Notes: generated by a model from the letters alone, not told the origin. Counted from the first letter of the stretch, positions 45,582-53,860 are shown. The stretch: 64,000 bases of DNA from Pseudomonas sp. Irchel 3E13 (GCF_900187455.1 NZ_FYDX01000011.1:1-64000), one strand, 5' to 3'. Made by a program: numbers and translations.

Positions 45582-46598
45582 TCAGCCGCTGGCCAACACC
45601 AGACTGCGGTAGTGCCCCGGATTGCTCCCCGACCATTTGCGAAAAGCCTTGTAGAACGAACTGGTGTCGGCAAAACCGAGGCGCTCGGCGATCTCGGCGA
45701 AGCTGATATCGGCCTGGGCCAACCAGCCGATCGCCAGCTCCTTGCGCACGCTGTCCTTGAGCGCCTGGTAAGTCTGGCCTTCGTCCGCCAAGCGCCGGCG
45801 CAGGGTCGAGGCGGAGATGCACAGGCGCTGCGCCAGGGCTTCGGTTTCCGGCCACTCGGCAGCGGGCAGCCGGCGCAGGTCGTCCTTGATCCGCCGCGCC
45901 AGGCTCGCCGGGTCGCGGTACTTGACCAGGATGTTGCCCGGCGCCTCGGCAAGAAAGCGCTGCAATTCCTCGGCGCTGCGCCGTACCGGCAGGTCCAGGC
46001 AATCGGCGGCGAAAATCATCCGCGTGCGCGGGCGATCGAATTGCAGGTTCTGGGAAAACATCACCCGGTAGTCGTCGCAGAAATCCGGCTCGGCGCAGCG
46101 CAACTCGATGGCGAGGATGGGGATCCGCCGCCCGGCGAGCCAGCAGGCCACGCCGTGGACGATCATCCAGAAGGTGAAATAGGTGAAGGGTCGGCGCGGG
46201 TCCTGGTGCGGCTCGCCGATGACGATCTCAGCGAGGCTCTGCTGGCGCACCAGCGCCGGGTGCAGGTGTTCGAACATCAGCGTGAGGAATTCCAGCGCCG
46301 AGGCCAGCGCCGTGCCCACCGTGGGCTGGGCCATGGACGAGCGGCAGAGAAAGGCCAGGCTGCCGCTGCGCAGGCCGCGCGGGTCCATGCAAAAGAACTC
46401 GTCGTTGCAGCGCCGCGCCAGCAACCGCCAAAGCCGTGCATAGGCGCTGGACGGCACGCGGGCGTCGGGCAACGCCAGGCGCGCCGGATCGATCCCGACA
46501 CGGCCCAGCACTTCCACGGTGGCCGCGCCGGGGGGGCAACTCTGCAACAGCGCTTCGCGCACCAGTTGCATGGAGATGGTGTCTTTCTCCGTTTTCAA
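45582..46598 (-). CDS. AraC-family regulator (OruR/ArgR-like)
   Basis: A 338-residue regulator with an N-terminal arabinose-binding-like effector domain (about residues 20-205) and a C-terminal double HTH (about 235-335; LCISASTLRRRLADEG, RLGFADTSSFYKAFRKWSG). The called start is TTG at 46598 with AAGG upstream; ATG at 46571 is an alternative. It lies directly upstream of the NEL-type gene on the same strand and may control it or the acyl-CoA operon beyond. Confidence 0.85.
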   Translation of the reverse strand: MKTEKDTISMQLVREALLQSCPPGAATVEVLGRVGIDPARLALPDARVPSSAYARLWRLLARRCNDEFFCMDPRGLRSGSLAFLCRSSMAQPTVGTALASALEFLTLMFEHLHPALVRQQSLAEIVIGEPHQDPRRPFTYFTFWMIVHGVACWLAGRRIPILAIELRCAEPDFCDDYRVMFSQNLQFDRPRTRMIFAADCLDLPVRRSAEELQRFLAEAPGNILVKYRDPASLARRIKDDLRRLPAAEWPETEALAQRLCISASTLRRRLADEGQTYQALKDSVRKELAIGWLAQADISFAEIAERLGFADTSSFYKAFRKWSGSNPGHYRSLVLASG

Positions 46599-46662
46599 CG
46601 CTGTTTCGCCTTGAGTCGTGTTTGACCGGCATCTTAGGCCGGCACGCGGAAAAAACCAGTGT

Positions 46663-47526
46663 TCAGTCCTGGCCGGCCAGTTCGAGAAACGCCCGGATCA
46701 GACGCAACTCCCGACGCCGCTCCAGGCAACCGAGCATGTGCTGGTTGACCAGCCCGGCGCCCTCGATCGGGCGCGCCACCACCCGTGGGTCGTGGCTCAG
46801 CTCCGCCGAGGAAACGATGCCGATGCCCAGGTGCGCCGCCACCGCCTCGGTCACCGCCTCACGGCTGTCCAGTTCCAGCAGCACCCGCGGCTGCACGCTG
46901 GCAGCGGCGCACGCCTGGTCGAAGGTGCGCCGGGTAATCGAGCTGGGTTCGCGCAGCACCATGATCTGCCGGTCCAGCTCGGCCAGGGGCAGTTCGTGTT
47001 CGCTTTCGGCCAACGGGTGGGTGGCCGGCAGCAAGGCACAGATTCGCGACGCCGAGAGGCTTTGCAGGTAGACCCCCTTGCGGGGCTCGACCTCGGTCAG
47101 CACCGCCACATCGGCGTGTTCCGACAGCAGCGCGGCGAGGGTTTCCTGAGCATTGCCCAGGCGCAGATTGACGGTGATGCCCGGATAACGCTCGCGCAGC
47201 AGCGCCAGCATCGGCATGACCCGGTGCGGACCGTCGGCAGCCACTTCCAGGCGCCCGGTGAGCAACTGTCGGTTGGCTTCGAGCATGGCCTGGGCTTCCT
47301 CGGCGAGGCTGAACAGGGCGCGGGTGATCGCCGCCAGGCGGATGCCCTCCTCGGTCAGTTCGACCCGCCGCGCGGTGCGGCGCAACAGGGTGATCTGGTA
47401 GTGCTCCTCCAGCGCCTTGACGTGGCCGGTGACCGCCGGCTGGCTGATGAACAGGCGGCTGGCGGCGCGGGTAAAACTGCCTTCGCGGGCGACGGCATCG
47501 AAGGCGCGGAGCTGGAACAGGTTCAT
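46663..47526 (-). CDS. LysR-family regulator of phosphonate utilisation
   Basis: A 287-residue LysR-type regulator with HTH LRAFDAVAREGSFTRAASRLF and a periplasmic-binding-like effector domain (about residues 90-285). It is divergent from phnW-phnX, the same arrangement seen with 2-aminoethylphosphonate genes in other pseudomonads, so it probably activates them in response to the substrate. A perfect LysR-type T-N11-A palindrome lies 16 bases before its start. Confidence 0.87.
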   Translation of the reverse strand: MNLFQLRAFDAVAREGSFTRAASRLFISQPAVTGHVKALEEHYQITLLRRTARRVELTEEGIRLAAITRALFSLAEEAQAMLEANRQLLTGRLEVAADGPHRVMPMLALLRERYPGITVNLRLGNAQETLAALLSEHADVAVLTEVEPRKGVYLQSLSASRICALLPATHPLAESEHELPLAELDRQIMVLREPSSITRRTFDQACAAASVQPRVLLELDSREAVTEAVAAHLGIGIVSSAELSHDPRVVARPIEGAGLVNQHMLGCLERRRELRLIRAFLELAGQD

Positions 47527-47541
47527 ATCTATCGGCCTGAC

Positions 47542-47556
47542 TTATGGCTGGCATAA
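47542..47556. promoter_or_regulatory. candidate LysR operator between lysR and phnW
   Basis: A perfect interrupted palindrome, TTATG-N5-CATAA, containing T-N11-A as in LysR recognition sites. It lies 80 bp upstream of phnW and 16 bp from the divergent regulator start, suited to activation of phnW and autorepression. Confidence 0.5.
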
Positions 47557-47635
47557 CGACAAACAATTTGATTGATGGCGCGCCGGATTGCAACGTAGCG
47601 CCCATAGATTCTGCCCACCGCCAGCGAGAACCCCC

Positions 47636-48742
47636 ATGTCCGACGCCCCTGTCCTGCTGACCCCCGGCCCCCTGACCACCTCGGCCCGCACCCGCCAGGC
47701 CATGCTGATGGACTGGGGTTCCTGGGACCGCGATTTCAACCAGTTGACCGCCAGCCTCTGCGAGCAGCTACTGGGCATCCTCAACGGCCACGCCAGCCAC
47801 CATTGCGTGCCGCTGCAAGGCTCCGGCACGTTTGCCGTGGAAGCGGCGATCGGCACCCTGGTGCCTCGCGACGGCAAGGTGCTGGTGCTGATCAACGGCG
47901 CCTACGGCCAGCGCCTGGCGAAGATCTGCAAAGTGCTGGGCCGCGCGTATAGCACCTTCCAGACAGCCGAAGACCAACCGACCACCGCCACCGACGTCGA
48001 CCGCCTGCTGCGCGAAGACGCCAGCATCAGCCACGTCGCGCTGATCCATTGCGAGACCAGTACCGGCATCCTCAATCCGCTGGCGGAGATCGCCCAGGTC
48101 GTCGCCCGCCACGGCAAGCAGTTGATCATCGACGCCATGAGTTCCTTCGGCGCGCTGCCGATCGACGCCGCGCAGGTGCCGTTCACCGCCCTGATCGCCG
48201 CCTCGGGCAAATGCCTGGAAGGCGTGCCGGGCATGGGCTTCGTCTTCGCCGAGAAAAACGCCCTGGCCGCCGCCGAAGGCAACAGCCCTTCCCTGGCGAT
48301 GGACCTGCATGACCAGCACGCCTACCTGAGCAAGACCGGCCAATGGCGCTTCACCCCGCCGACCCATGTGGTCGCCGCGCTGCACGAAGCGCTGCGGCAA
48401 TACCACGAGGAAGGCGGTCTGCCCGCCCGTCACCAGCGCTACGCCGACAATTGCGCCGCGTTGCTCGACGGCATGGCGACGCTGGGCCTGCGCAGCTTCC
48501 TGCCGCCAGCGATCCAGGCGCCGATCATCGTCACCTTCCATGCTCCACGCGACAGCCGCTACCAGTTCAAGGACTTCTACGAACGGGTCAAGGCCAAGGG
48601 CTTCATCCTCTACCCCGGCAAACTGACCGAGGTCGAGACCTTCCGCGTCGGCTGCATCGGCTGCGTCGGACCGGACGGCATGCGCGCCGCCGTGAACGCC
48701 GTGGCCGCAGCGCTGCGGGAAATGGAAGTCGTGGATATCTGA
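47636..48742 (+). CDS. phnW: 2-aminoethylphosphonate-pyruvate transaminase PhnW
   Basis: A 368-residue class V PLP aminotransferase converting 2-aminoethylphosphonate and pyruvate to phosphonoacetaldehyde and alanine. LLTPGPLTTSARTRQAML, the PLP Asp region IIDAMSSFGALP and the Schiff-base Lys in AASGKCLEGVPG are typical. The frame opens 16 codons earlier, but ATG at 47636 begins the conserved protein. It is followed after 49 bases by phnX, which uses its product. Confidence 0.94.
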   Translation: MSDAPVLLTPGPLTTSARTRQAMLMDWGSWDRDFNQLTASLCEQLLGILNGHASHHCVPLQGSGTFAVEAAIGTLVPRDGKVLVLINGAYGQRLAKICKVLGRAYSTFQTAEDQPTTATDVDRLLREDASISHVALIHCETSTGILNPLAEIAQVVARHGKQLIIDAMSSFGALPIDAAQVPFTALIAASGKCLEGVPGMGFVFAEKNALAAAEGNSPSLAMDLHDQHAYLSKTGQWRFTPPTHVVAALHEALRQYHEEGGLPARHQRYADNCAALLDGMATLGLRSFLPPAIQAPIIVTFHAPRDSRYQFKDFYERVKAKGFILYPGKLTEVETFRVGCIGCVGPDGMRAAVNAVAAALREMEVVDI

Positions 48743-48791
48743 TTCATCCCCTCGCCAAATTTGCCGTTTGAACGATCAAGGACTCACTCAC

Positions 48792-49619
48792 ATGAACTAC
48801 AGCAACCCGCAACGCCTGCAAGCCGCGATCCTCGACTGGGCCGGCACCGTGGTGGACTTCGGCTCCTTCGCGCCGACGCAGATCTTTGTCGAGGCCTTCG
48901 CCGAATTCGACGTCGAAGTCTCCATCGAAGAGGCCCGCGGGCCGATGGGCATGGGCAAGTGGGACCACATCCGCACCTTGTGCGACCAGCCGCAGATCGC
49001 CGAGCGTTACCGCAAGGTGTTTGGTCGCGCGCCGAGCGACGACGATGTGACTGCCCTCTACAACCGCTTCATGCCACTACAGATCGAAAAGATCGGCGTG
49101 CACTCGGCGCTGATCCCCGGCGCCCTGGACACCATCAGCCAATTGCGCGCCGACGGGCTGAAGATCGGCTCCTGCTCGGGCTACCCGAAAGTGGTGATGG
49201 ACAAGGTGGTGGAACTTGCGGCGCAGAATGGCTACGTCGCCGACCACGTCGTGGCCACCGACGAAACGCCCAATGGCCGCCCATGGCCGGCACAGGCGCT
49301 GGCCAACGTGATCGCGCTGGGTATCGATGATGTCGCGGCGTGCGTGAAGGTGGACGACACCGTACCGGGCATTCTCGAAGGTCGCCGTGCCGGGATGTGG
49401 ACCGTGGCGCTGGTGTGTTCGGGCAACGCCCTGGGCCTGACCTATGAGGGTTACAAGGCGCTGGACGCGGAAACGCTGGCCAGCGAGCGCCAGCGGATCA
49501 ATGCACTGTTCGAGGGCTCACGCCCGCATTACCTGATCGACACCCTCAACGAGTTGCCGGCGGTGGTGGCGGATATCAACCGCCGGCTGGCGGCGGGGGA
49601 AATGCCGCAGTCGGTTTAA
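48792..49619 (+). CDS. phnX: phosphonoacetaldehyde hydrolase PhnX
   Basis: A 275-residue HAD-superfamily enzyme that splits the C-P bond of phosphonoacetaldehyde to acetaldehyde and phosphate. The nucleophile Asp is in ILDWAGTVVDFG, the Schiff-base Lys in GMGKWDHI, and HAD motif II in SCSGYPK. AAGGA precedes the ATG at 48792; an upstream TTG in frame is not preferred. With phnW it lets the cell use 2-aminoethylphosphonate as nitrogen, carbon and phosphorus source. Confidence 0.94.
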   Translation: MNYSNPQRLQAAILDWAGTVVDFGSFAPTQIFVEAFAEFDVEVSIEEARGPMGMGKWDHIRTLCDQPQIAERYRKVFGRAPSDDDVTALYNRFMPLQIEKIGVHSALIPGALDTISQLRADGLKIGSCSGYPKVVMDKVVELAAQNGYVADHVVATDETPNGRPWPAQALANVIALGIDDVAACVKVDDTVPGILEGRRAGMWTVALVCSGNALGLTYEGYKALDAETLASERQRINALFEGSRPHYLIDTLNELPAVVADINRRLAAGEMPQSV

Positions 49620-49632
49620 GCCAATGCAATTC

Positions 49633-49651
49633 GGGGCCGCGTTGCGGCCCC
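49633..49651. terminator. GC-rich hairpin between phnX and chrR
   Basis: A perfect 8-bp stem, GGGGCCGC (49633-49640) with GCGGCCCC (49644-49651), and a three-base loop in the 37-bp gap between convergent genes. No T-tract follows, but the position suggests bidirectional termination. Confidence 0.55.
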
Positions 49652-49656
49652 TGACA

Positions 49657-50211
49657 TCAACCCTGATGCCGCGCCACCCACTTGGCGAAACTGTCGATAA
49701 AGCCCTGCAAAAACGGCCGCGCCTTCTCCGACAACTTGCCCTGCTCATCGAACAGGGTCGCCGCGCCGCCGATATACGCCTCTGGCTGCTGCATGCACGG
49801 TACATCGAGGAACACTAGCGACTGGCGCAGATGATGGTTGGCGCCAAAGCCCCCCACCGCCCCCGGCGAAACACTGACCACCGCGCCCGGCTTGCCGCTG
49901 AAGGCGCTCTGTCCGTAAGGACGCGACCCCACGTCAATGGCATTTTTCAACGCACCCGGTACCGAACGGTTGTACTCCGGGGTGACGAACAGCAGTGCAT
50001 TGCTGTTCTTGATCTGCTCGCGGAACGCCTTGTAGGCTGCGGGTGGATCGGTGTCGATGTCTTCGTTGTAGAGCGGCAGATCGCCGATTTCGACGATTCT
50101 CAACGTAAGGTTCGACGGCGCCAGTTCACCAAGCGCCTGGGCGACCTTGCGATTCAGAGACGCCTTGCGCAGACTGCCAACCAGCACAGCAACCGTATAA
50201 ACCTGGCTCAT
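49657..50211 (-). CDS. chrR: NADPH-dependent FMN reductase, ChrR-like
   Basis: A 184-residue flavodoxin-fold reductase very similar to P. putida ChrR, which reduces chromate and quinones by two-electron transfer and limits oxidative stress. VAVLVGSLRKASLNRKVA binds the FMN phosphate; LLFVTPEYNRSVPGALKNAIDVGSRPYG is the family core (contiguous in the protein). ATG at 50211 is preceded by a purine-rich site; the frame is open 28 codons further upstream without family similarity. Confidence 0.9.
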   Translation of the reverse strand: MSQVYTVAVLVGSLRKASLNRKVAQALGELAPSNLTLRIVEIGDLPLYNEDIDTDPPAAYKAFREQIKNSNALLFVTPEYNRSVPGALKNAIDVGSRPYGQSAFSGKPGAVVSVSPGAVGGFGANHHLRQSLVFLDVPCMQQPEAYIGGAATLFDEQGKLSEKARPFLQGFIDSFAKWVARHQG

Positions 50212-50361
50212 GACCACTTCCACCTGTACGAATAAAGGGAATTGGTAGTTATAGATGATGAGCCCTGCCTGTGAGGTTTTTTTCCTGGCGCACAAAACTT
50301 CCCCCTGCGCGCCATGGTCTATGGCCCACAGAGATCATTTTTTTCAGAGGTCGCAAGCAAA

Positions 50362-50580
50362 ATGACAGCAGTACTGGTCGGGCAATTTCATGCACGGGAC
50401 GCTGAAGGACGCATCTATCCCGTGCATGAGTTTCAGGAAGCTACTCTCCAGGCCGATGGAAATGCCGCCTCATTGCCGATTACCACGTACCGCCTCGCCA
50501 TCGGTGATCGGGTCAATCATCTGGGTGAGGACCGTTTCGAACTGGTGCAGAGCGGCGTGGAGATTATCCGGATTCCTTGA
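50362..50580 (+). CDS. conserved small hypothetical protein
   Basis: A 72-residue soluble protein, mostly beta in character (VLVGQFHARDAEGRIYPVHEF, ITTYRLAIGDRVNHLG). It has no signal peptide and no catalytic motif. The preferred start is ATG at 50362, although upstream codons remain open to 50314. Divergent from chrR with a 150-bp gap and followed by a bidirectional terminator. Function unknown. Confidence 0.6.
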   Translation: MTAVLVGQFHARDAEGRIYPVHEFQEATLQADGNAASLPITTYRLAIGDRVNHLGEDRFELVQSGVEIIRIP

Positions 50581-50654
50581 CATCACGGGATACGGCCTGG
50601 AAGTCCGGGCCGTTGCAGCATTATTGACCGCCCGGTTTTTCCGGGCGCAAACAA

Positions 50655-50683
50655 AAAGGGCGACCCTCGCGGATCGCCCTTTT
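50655..50683. terminator. bidirectional terminator (small protein gene and tRNA-Val copy 1)
   Basis: A 9-bp stem AAAGGGCGA (50655-50663) with TCGCCCTTT (50674-50682). Read on the minus strand it is followed by TTTTTG and ends the first tRNA unit; on the plus strand it is followed by TTTTCG and ends the small protein gene. A second hairpin, GCCCGG-T5-CCGGGC, lies just upstream. Confidence 0.85.
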
Positions 50684-50713
50684 CGTTTAACCGCCAACAG
50701 GAGCGGTAATGTT

Positions 50714-50790
50714 TGGTAGGCACAATTGGACTCGAACCAACGACCCCCACCATGTCAAGGTGGTGCTCTAACCAACTGAGCTATGTGCCT
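50714..50790 (-). tRNA. tRNA-Val (GAC), copy 1
   Basis: A 77-base cloverleaf with CCA encoded. Acceptor AGGCACA/TGTGCCT, D arm GCTC..GAGC, anticodon stem CCACC/GGTGG with loop TTGACAT (anticodon GAC, valine) and T loop TTCGAGT. It is identical to the second copy 245 bases upstream in its direction of transcription and has its own promoter and terminator. Confidence 0.95.
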
Positions 50791-50803
50791 GCTGTGGGGC
50801 GGC

Positions 50804-50831
50804 ATTCTACGCAAACGGTAGAGTGTGTCAA
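50804..50831 (-). promoter_or_regulatory. promoter of tRNA-Val copy 1
   Basis: Minus-strand TTGACA (50826-50831), 16-bp spacer, TAGAAT (50804-50809), then a GC-rich discriminator and the tRNA 13 bases further. It closely resembles rrn promoter P3. Confidence 0.8.
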
Positions 50832-50904
50832 CACCGGGTTACGGGAAATCTGCAAAAAAATCAGCGACTTTTAATCCCCCGCCAATAAACGCTGAAAACG
50901 AAAA

Positions 50905-50926
50905 AGGCGACCCTCTCGGATCGCCT
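50905..50926 (-). terminator. terminator of tRNA-Val copy 2
   Basis: Minus-strand hairpin AGGCGA (50921-50926 and 50905-50910 as arms) followed by TTTTTCG, 33 bases past the mature 3' end of the second tRNA. Its sequence is a diverged copy of the terminator after the first tRNA. Confidence 0.75.
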
Positions 50927-50958
50927 CTCTCGTGACCGCCAACAGGAGCGGTGATGTT

Positions 50959-51035
50959 TGGTAGGCACAATTGGACTCGAACCAACGACCCCCACCATGT
51001 CAAGGTGGTGCTCTAACCAACTGAGCTATGTGCCT
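50959..51035 (-). tRNA. tRNA-Val (GAC), copy 2
   Basis: The same 77-base tRNA as copy 1, with encoded CCA, anticodon GAC and identical stems. The flanking 3' bases (GCGGTGATGTTTGG on the plus strand) are also nearly the same, showing that a whole transcription unit was duplicated. Confidence 0.95.
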
Positions 51036-51048
51036 GCTGTGAGGCGGC

Positions 51049-51076
51049 ATTCTACGCATTCGGCAAAGTGTGTCAA
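51049..51076 (-). promoter_or_regulatory. promoter of tRNA-Val copy 2
   Basis: Minus-strand TTGACA (51071-51076), 16-bp spacer, TAGAAT (51049-51054) and a GC-rich discriminator. Same geometry as for copy 1. Confidence 0.8.
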
Positions 51077-51249
51077 CAGCTTTTTTAAGCTAAACCACTG
51101 AATAATAAAATTATTTACGCATAAACCCGGTTTTCGCTGTTTTCGACCGTCCGGCTGGCGGGTGTTTATTATTATTGATAGGATCTGCACATTCGTAAAA
51201 AATACAAAACACACAACTACAAAGTCACACAGATTCGAGGTACCGCCCC

Positions 51250-52533
51250 ATGGCCGCCACTCCTTATCCACAGTCCTATTACGCCGCTTCGGCCAACCCC
51301 GTGCCACAGCGCCCTGCCCTGCAGGAAGAAGTCGAGACCGATGTCTGCGTGATCGGCGCCGGTTACACCGGTCTGTCCAGCGCGCTGTTCCTGCTGGAAA
51401 ATGGTTTCAAAGTCACCGTGCTGGAAGCCGCCAAGGTCGGTTTCGGCGCGTCGGGCCGTAACGGCGGCCAGATCGTCAACAGCTATAGCCGCGACATCGA
51501 TGTCATCGAGCGCACCGTCGGCCCGCGCCAGGCACAACTGCTCGGGCAAATGGCCTTCGAAGGCGGCCGCATCATTCGCGAGCGCGTGGCCAAGTACAAC
51601 ATCCAGTGCGACCTGAAAGACGGTGGCGTGTTTGCCGCCGTGACCAACAAGCAGATGGGCCACCTGGAATCGCAGAAGCGCCTCTGGGAGCGCTTCGGCC
51701 ACACCCAGCTGGAACTGATGGACAAGAACCGCCTGCGCGAAGTGGTCGCCTGCGACAGCTATGTCGGCGGCATGCTCGACATGAGCGGCGGTCATATCCA
51801 CCCGCTGAACCTGGCACTGGGCGAAGCCGCTGCCGTGGAATCCCTGGGTGGCAAGATTTACGAACAGTCCCCGGCCATCCGCATCGACCGTGGCGCCAAC
51901 CCGGTGGTGCACACCCCGAACGGCCGCGTTCGCGCCAAGTTCATCATCGTTGCCGGTAACGCCTACCTCGGCGGCCTGGTGCCGGAACTGCAAGCCAAGT
52001 CGATGCCGTGCGGCACCCAGGTGATCACCACCGAACCGCTGAGCGATGAACTGGCCCGCACCCTGCTGCCGCAGGACTACTGCGTCGAAGACTGCAACTA
52101 CCTGCTCGACTACTACCGCCTGACCAGCGACAAGCGCCTGATCTTCGGCGGCGGCGTGGTCTACGGCGCCCGTGACCCGGCGAACATCGAGGCGATCATC
52201 CGTCCGAAGATGCTCAAGGCGTTCCCACAACTGAAAGACGTGAAGATCGACTACGCCTGGACCGGCAACTTCCTGCTGACCCTCTCGCGCCTGCCGCAAG
52301 TGGGTCGTCTGGGCGACAACATCTACTACTCCCAGGGCTGCAGCGGTCACGGCGTGACCTACACCCACCTCGCCGGCAAGGTACTGGCCGAGGCGCTGCG
52401 CGGCCAGGCCGAGCGTTTCGACGCCTTCGCCGAACTGCCGCACTACCCGTTCCCGGGCGGTCACCTGATGCGCGTACCGTTCAGCGCCATCGGCGCCTGG
52501 TATTACACGCTGCGCGACCGCCTGGGCGTATAA
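51250..52533 (+). CDS. pauB: gamma-glutamyl-polyamine oxidoreductase, PauB/PuuB-like
   Basis: A 427-residue FAD-dependent DAO-family oxidoreductase. The dinucleotide-binding motif VCVIGAGYTGLSSALFLLE and GFGASGRNGGQIVNSYSRD are strongly conserved in PuuB/PauB, as is the C-terminal FAD contact GCSGHGVTYTHLAGKVLAE. The enzymes oxidise gamma-glutamyl-putrescine and related polyamine conjugates to aldehydes. Pseudomonas carries several PauB paralogues with different substrates, so the exact one is not assigned. Upstream DNA from 51077 is A/T-rich and should hold the promoter. Confidence 0.88.
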   Translation: MAATPYPQSYYAASANPVPQRPALQEEVETDVCVIGAGYTGLSSALFLLENGFKVTVLEAAKVGFGASGRNGGQIVNSYSRDIDVIERTVGPRQAQLLGQMAFEGGRIIRERVAKYNIQCDLKDGGVFAAVTNKQMGHLESQKRLWERFGHTQLELMDKNRLREVVACDSYVGGMLDMSGGHIHPLNLALGEAAAVESLGGKIYEQSPAIRIDRGANPVVHTPNGRVRAKFIIVAGNAYLGGLVPELQAKSMPCGTQVITTEPLSDELARTLLPQDYCVEDCNYLLDYYRLTSDKRLIFGGGVVYGARDPANIEAIIRPKMLKAFPQLKDVKIDYAWTGNFLLTLSRLPQVGRLGDNIYYSQGCSGHGVTYTHLAGKVLAEALRGQAERFDAFAELPHYPFPGGHLMRVPFSAIGAWYYTLRDRLGV

Positions 52534-52545
52534 GCCTGGCGGCCG

Positions 52546-53217
52546 TCAGCGCCCGAGGGCGTTGACGGCCTGCCGCGCGGCCTGCTCCTGGCCTGCCTGG
52601 GCCAGGTCATTCGCCGCCTTGAGCCAGCGTTGCCGGTCCACCTGGGCCGGCAGTTGCTTCGGTTGCTGCACCAGCACCGCCCAGCCCCCTTCCTTCTTCC
52701 ACGCCGATTCGAACGAATCAAAGTCCATCAGCATCCGCCGACTATTCCCCGCCCGCAGCAGCACACGCTCCTTGTAGCGGTCGTAGCCGACCAATAGGGC
52801 GTAACGCGGCTCACTCCAGAACGCCGAGCCTTCCTGATAGCGCAACAGCACCGGATTGCCCGCCGCCACCTGCGTGAGCAGCGCCGGCAGCCTGCTGTCC
52901 AGCGGATAAACCACCATCCCGTATTGCCGGGCTACGGTCTGCATCGACGCCTGCAGGCGTGCCTGATCCTGGGGCAGTTTCAGCGCATCTTCCAGCAGCC
53001 CCGGCGTGATGCGTACGCCTTGCTGCGAGAGGATCGCCGCCAATGCCATCGGCGCGCTCTGGTTGGCGTTGCCGCGGAAAAACGGCACCGTGCCGAGTTC
53101 GACCCGTTGCGGCAGTTGCTTGAGTTCGGAAGACGGCTGGCTGGCGCAGCCGGCCAGGGTCGCGGCCAGCAGACAGGCGGCAAAAAGACGGCGTGGCGTT
53201 GTGGAAAGGATCGGCAT
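52546..53217 (-). CDS. PA2778-family C39-like lipoprotein lacking catalytic residues
   Basis: A 223-residue lipoprotein (signal sequence with lipobox LAGC, about residue 23) followed by a peptidase C39-like domain of the PA2778 type and a short helical tail. In active relatives the helix begins QCGPAALA and the His segment reads HYAVVVGYD. Here the same places read NQSAPMALA and EPRYALLVGYD, so both the nucleophilic Cys and the His are absent. It is probably a non-catalytic binding protein. GAGGA precedes ATG at 53217; the frame is open 19 codons further. It is convergent with the pauB-like gene. Confidence 0.8.
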   Translation of the reverse strand: MPILSTTPRRLFAACLLAATLAGCASQPSSELKQLPQRVELGTVPFFRGNANQSAPMALAAILSQQGVRITPGLLEDALKLPQDQARLQASMQTVARQYGMVVYPLDSRLPALLTQVAAGNPVLLRYQEGSAFWSEPRYALLVGYDRYKERVLLRAGNSRRMLMDFDSFESAWKKEGGWAVLVQQPKQLPAQVDRQRWLKAANDLAQAGQEQAARQAVNALGR

Positions 53218-53429
53218 GGGTCCTCGCTTGAGCGGATGCCAGGCAGGCAACGCCCGGGCTTGAGCGGCGATCATAGGCCGACAGGCGGCATCGGTATAGC
53301 CCGCGTCCGCCTTAGAACAAAGCTGCCCAAGGCCTCAGACCATCGGTCAATAGCCTGAAATAAGTGAGCGTCTAGACTAATGAGGTGTCTGAGTTACTGG
53401 TCCTGCCTGTACTGAAGAAGGAGGCACCC

Positions 53430-53615
53430 ATGAGCCTGACCATGGTTATTTTCATGTTGATCGCAGCCTGGCTGAGTGTCGCGGCTGCCATGTTGTGGGG
53501 CGTGTTGCGTATTGCCCGTCGTCATCACCTGCACCATCAGAATCCCGAGCCGCCCGTGAATGCACCAGCGCCGGCACCTCGTCGAGTGGCTCGTCGTCAC
53601 GTTGGCGCCCACTGA
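53430..53615 (+). CDS. small single-pass membrane protein
   Basis: A 61-residue protein with one N-terminal transmembrane helix (VIFMLIAAWLSVAAAMLWGV) followed by a basic, His- and Pro-rich cytoplasmic tail (RRHHLHHQ, PAPAPRRVARRH). A very strong AAGGAGG ribosome-binding site precedes the ATG at 53430, which favours this start over codons open to 53385. Function unknown. Confidence 0.65.
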   Translation: MSLTMVIFMLIAAWLSVAAAMLWGVLRIARRHHLHHQNPEPPVNAPAPAPRRVARRHVGAH

Positions 53616-53694
53616 ATCTGCTGCTCGCGCTCGTCTGAGCATAAAAAAGGTTCTTCACGGAATACTGGGGGGCTTTAGGCTTGAGTGCTCTGAG

Positions 53695-53822
53695 CTTATC
53701 CATTCTTTTTGGCGAGGCTGCCGGCCCCTTTCGCCTCTACGGCGAGTCCATTTTGTCTTGGCAAAATAGACTCGCCGTAGAGGCGAAAGGGGCCGGCAGC
53801 CTCGCCGCATCGAACGGATAAG
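53695..53822. repeat. 128-bp near-perfect inverted repeat
   Basis: Inner arms 53711-53755 and 53762-53806 pair over 45 bases with one mismatch around a six-base loop. Outer arms 53695-53705 and 53812-53822 pair over 11 bases with one mismatch, separated from the inner arms by symmetric five-base loops. It fills the space between convergent genes (small membrane protein and terC) and contains no coding frame of its own. It could be a palindromic mobile repeat or a strong bidirectional transcription block. Confidence 0.85.
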
Positions 53823-53860
53823 TCCGCAAAGCCAAAGCCAAGCCAGAACCAGAACCATAA

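Noticed and set aside
50640..51040. Repeated blocks that could suggest a CRISPR-like array
   Set aside because: The repeats are two tRNA-Val genes with their terminators, with only two units and no cas genes.
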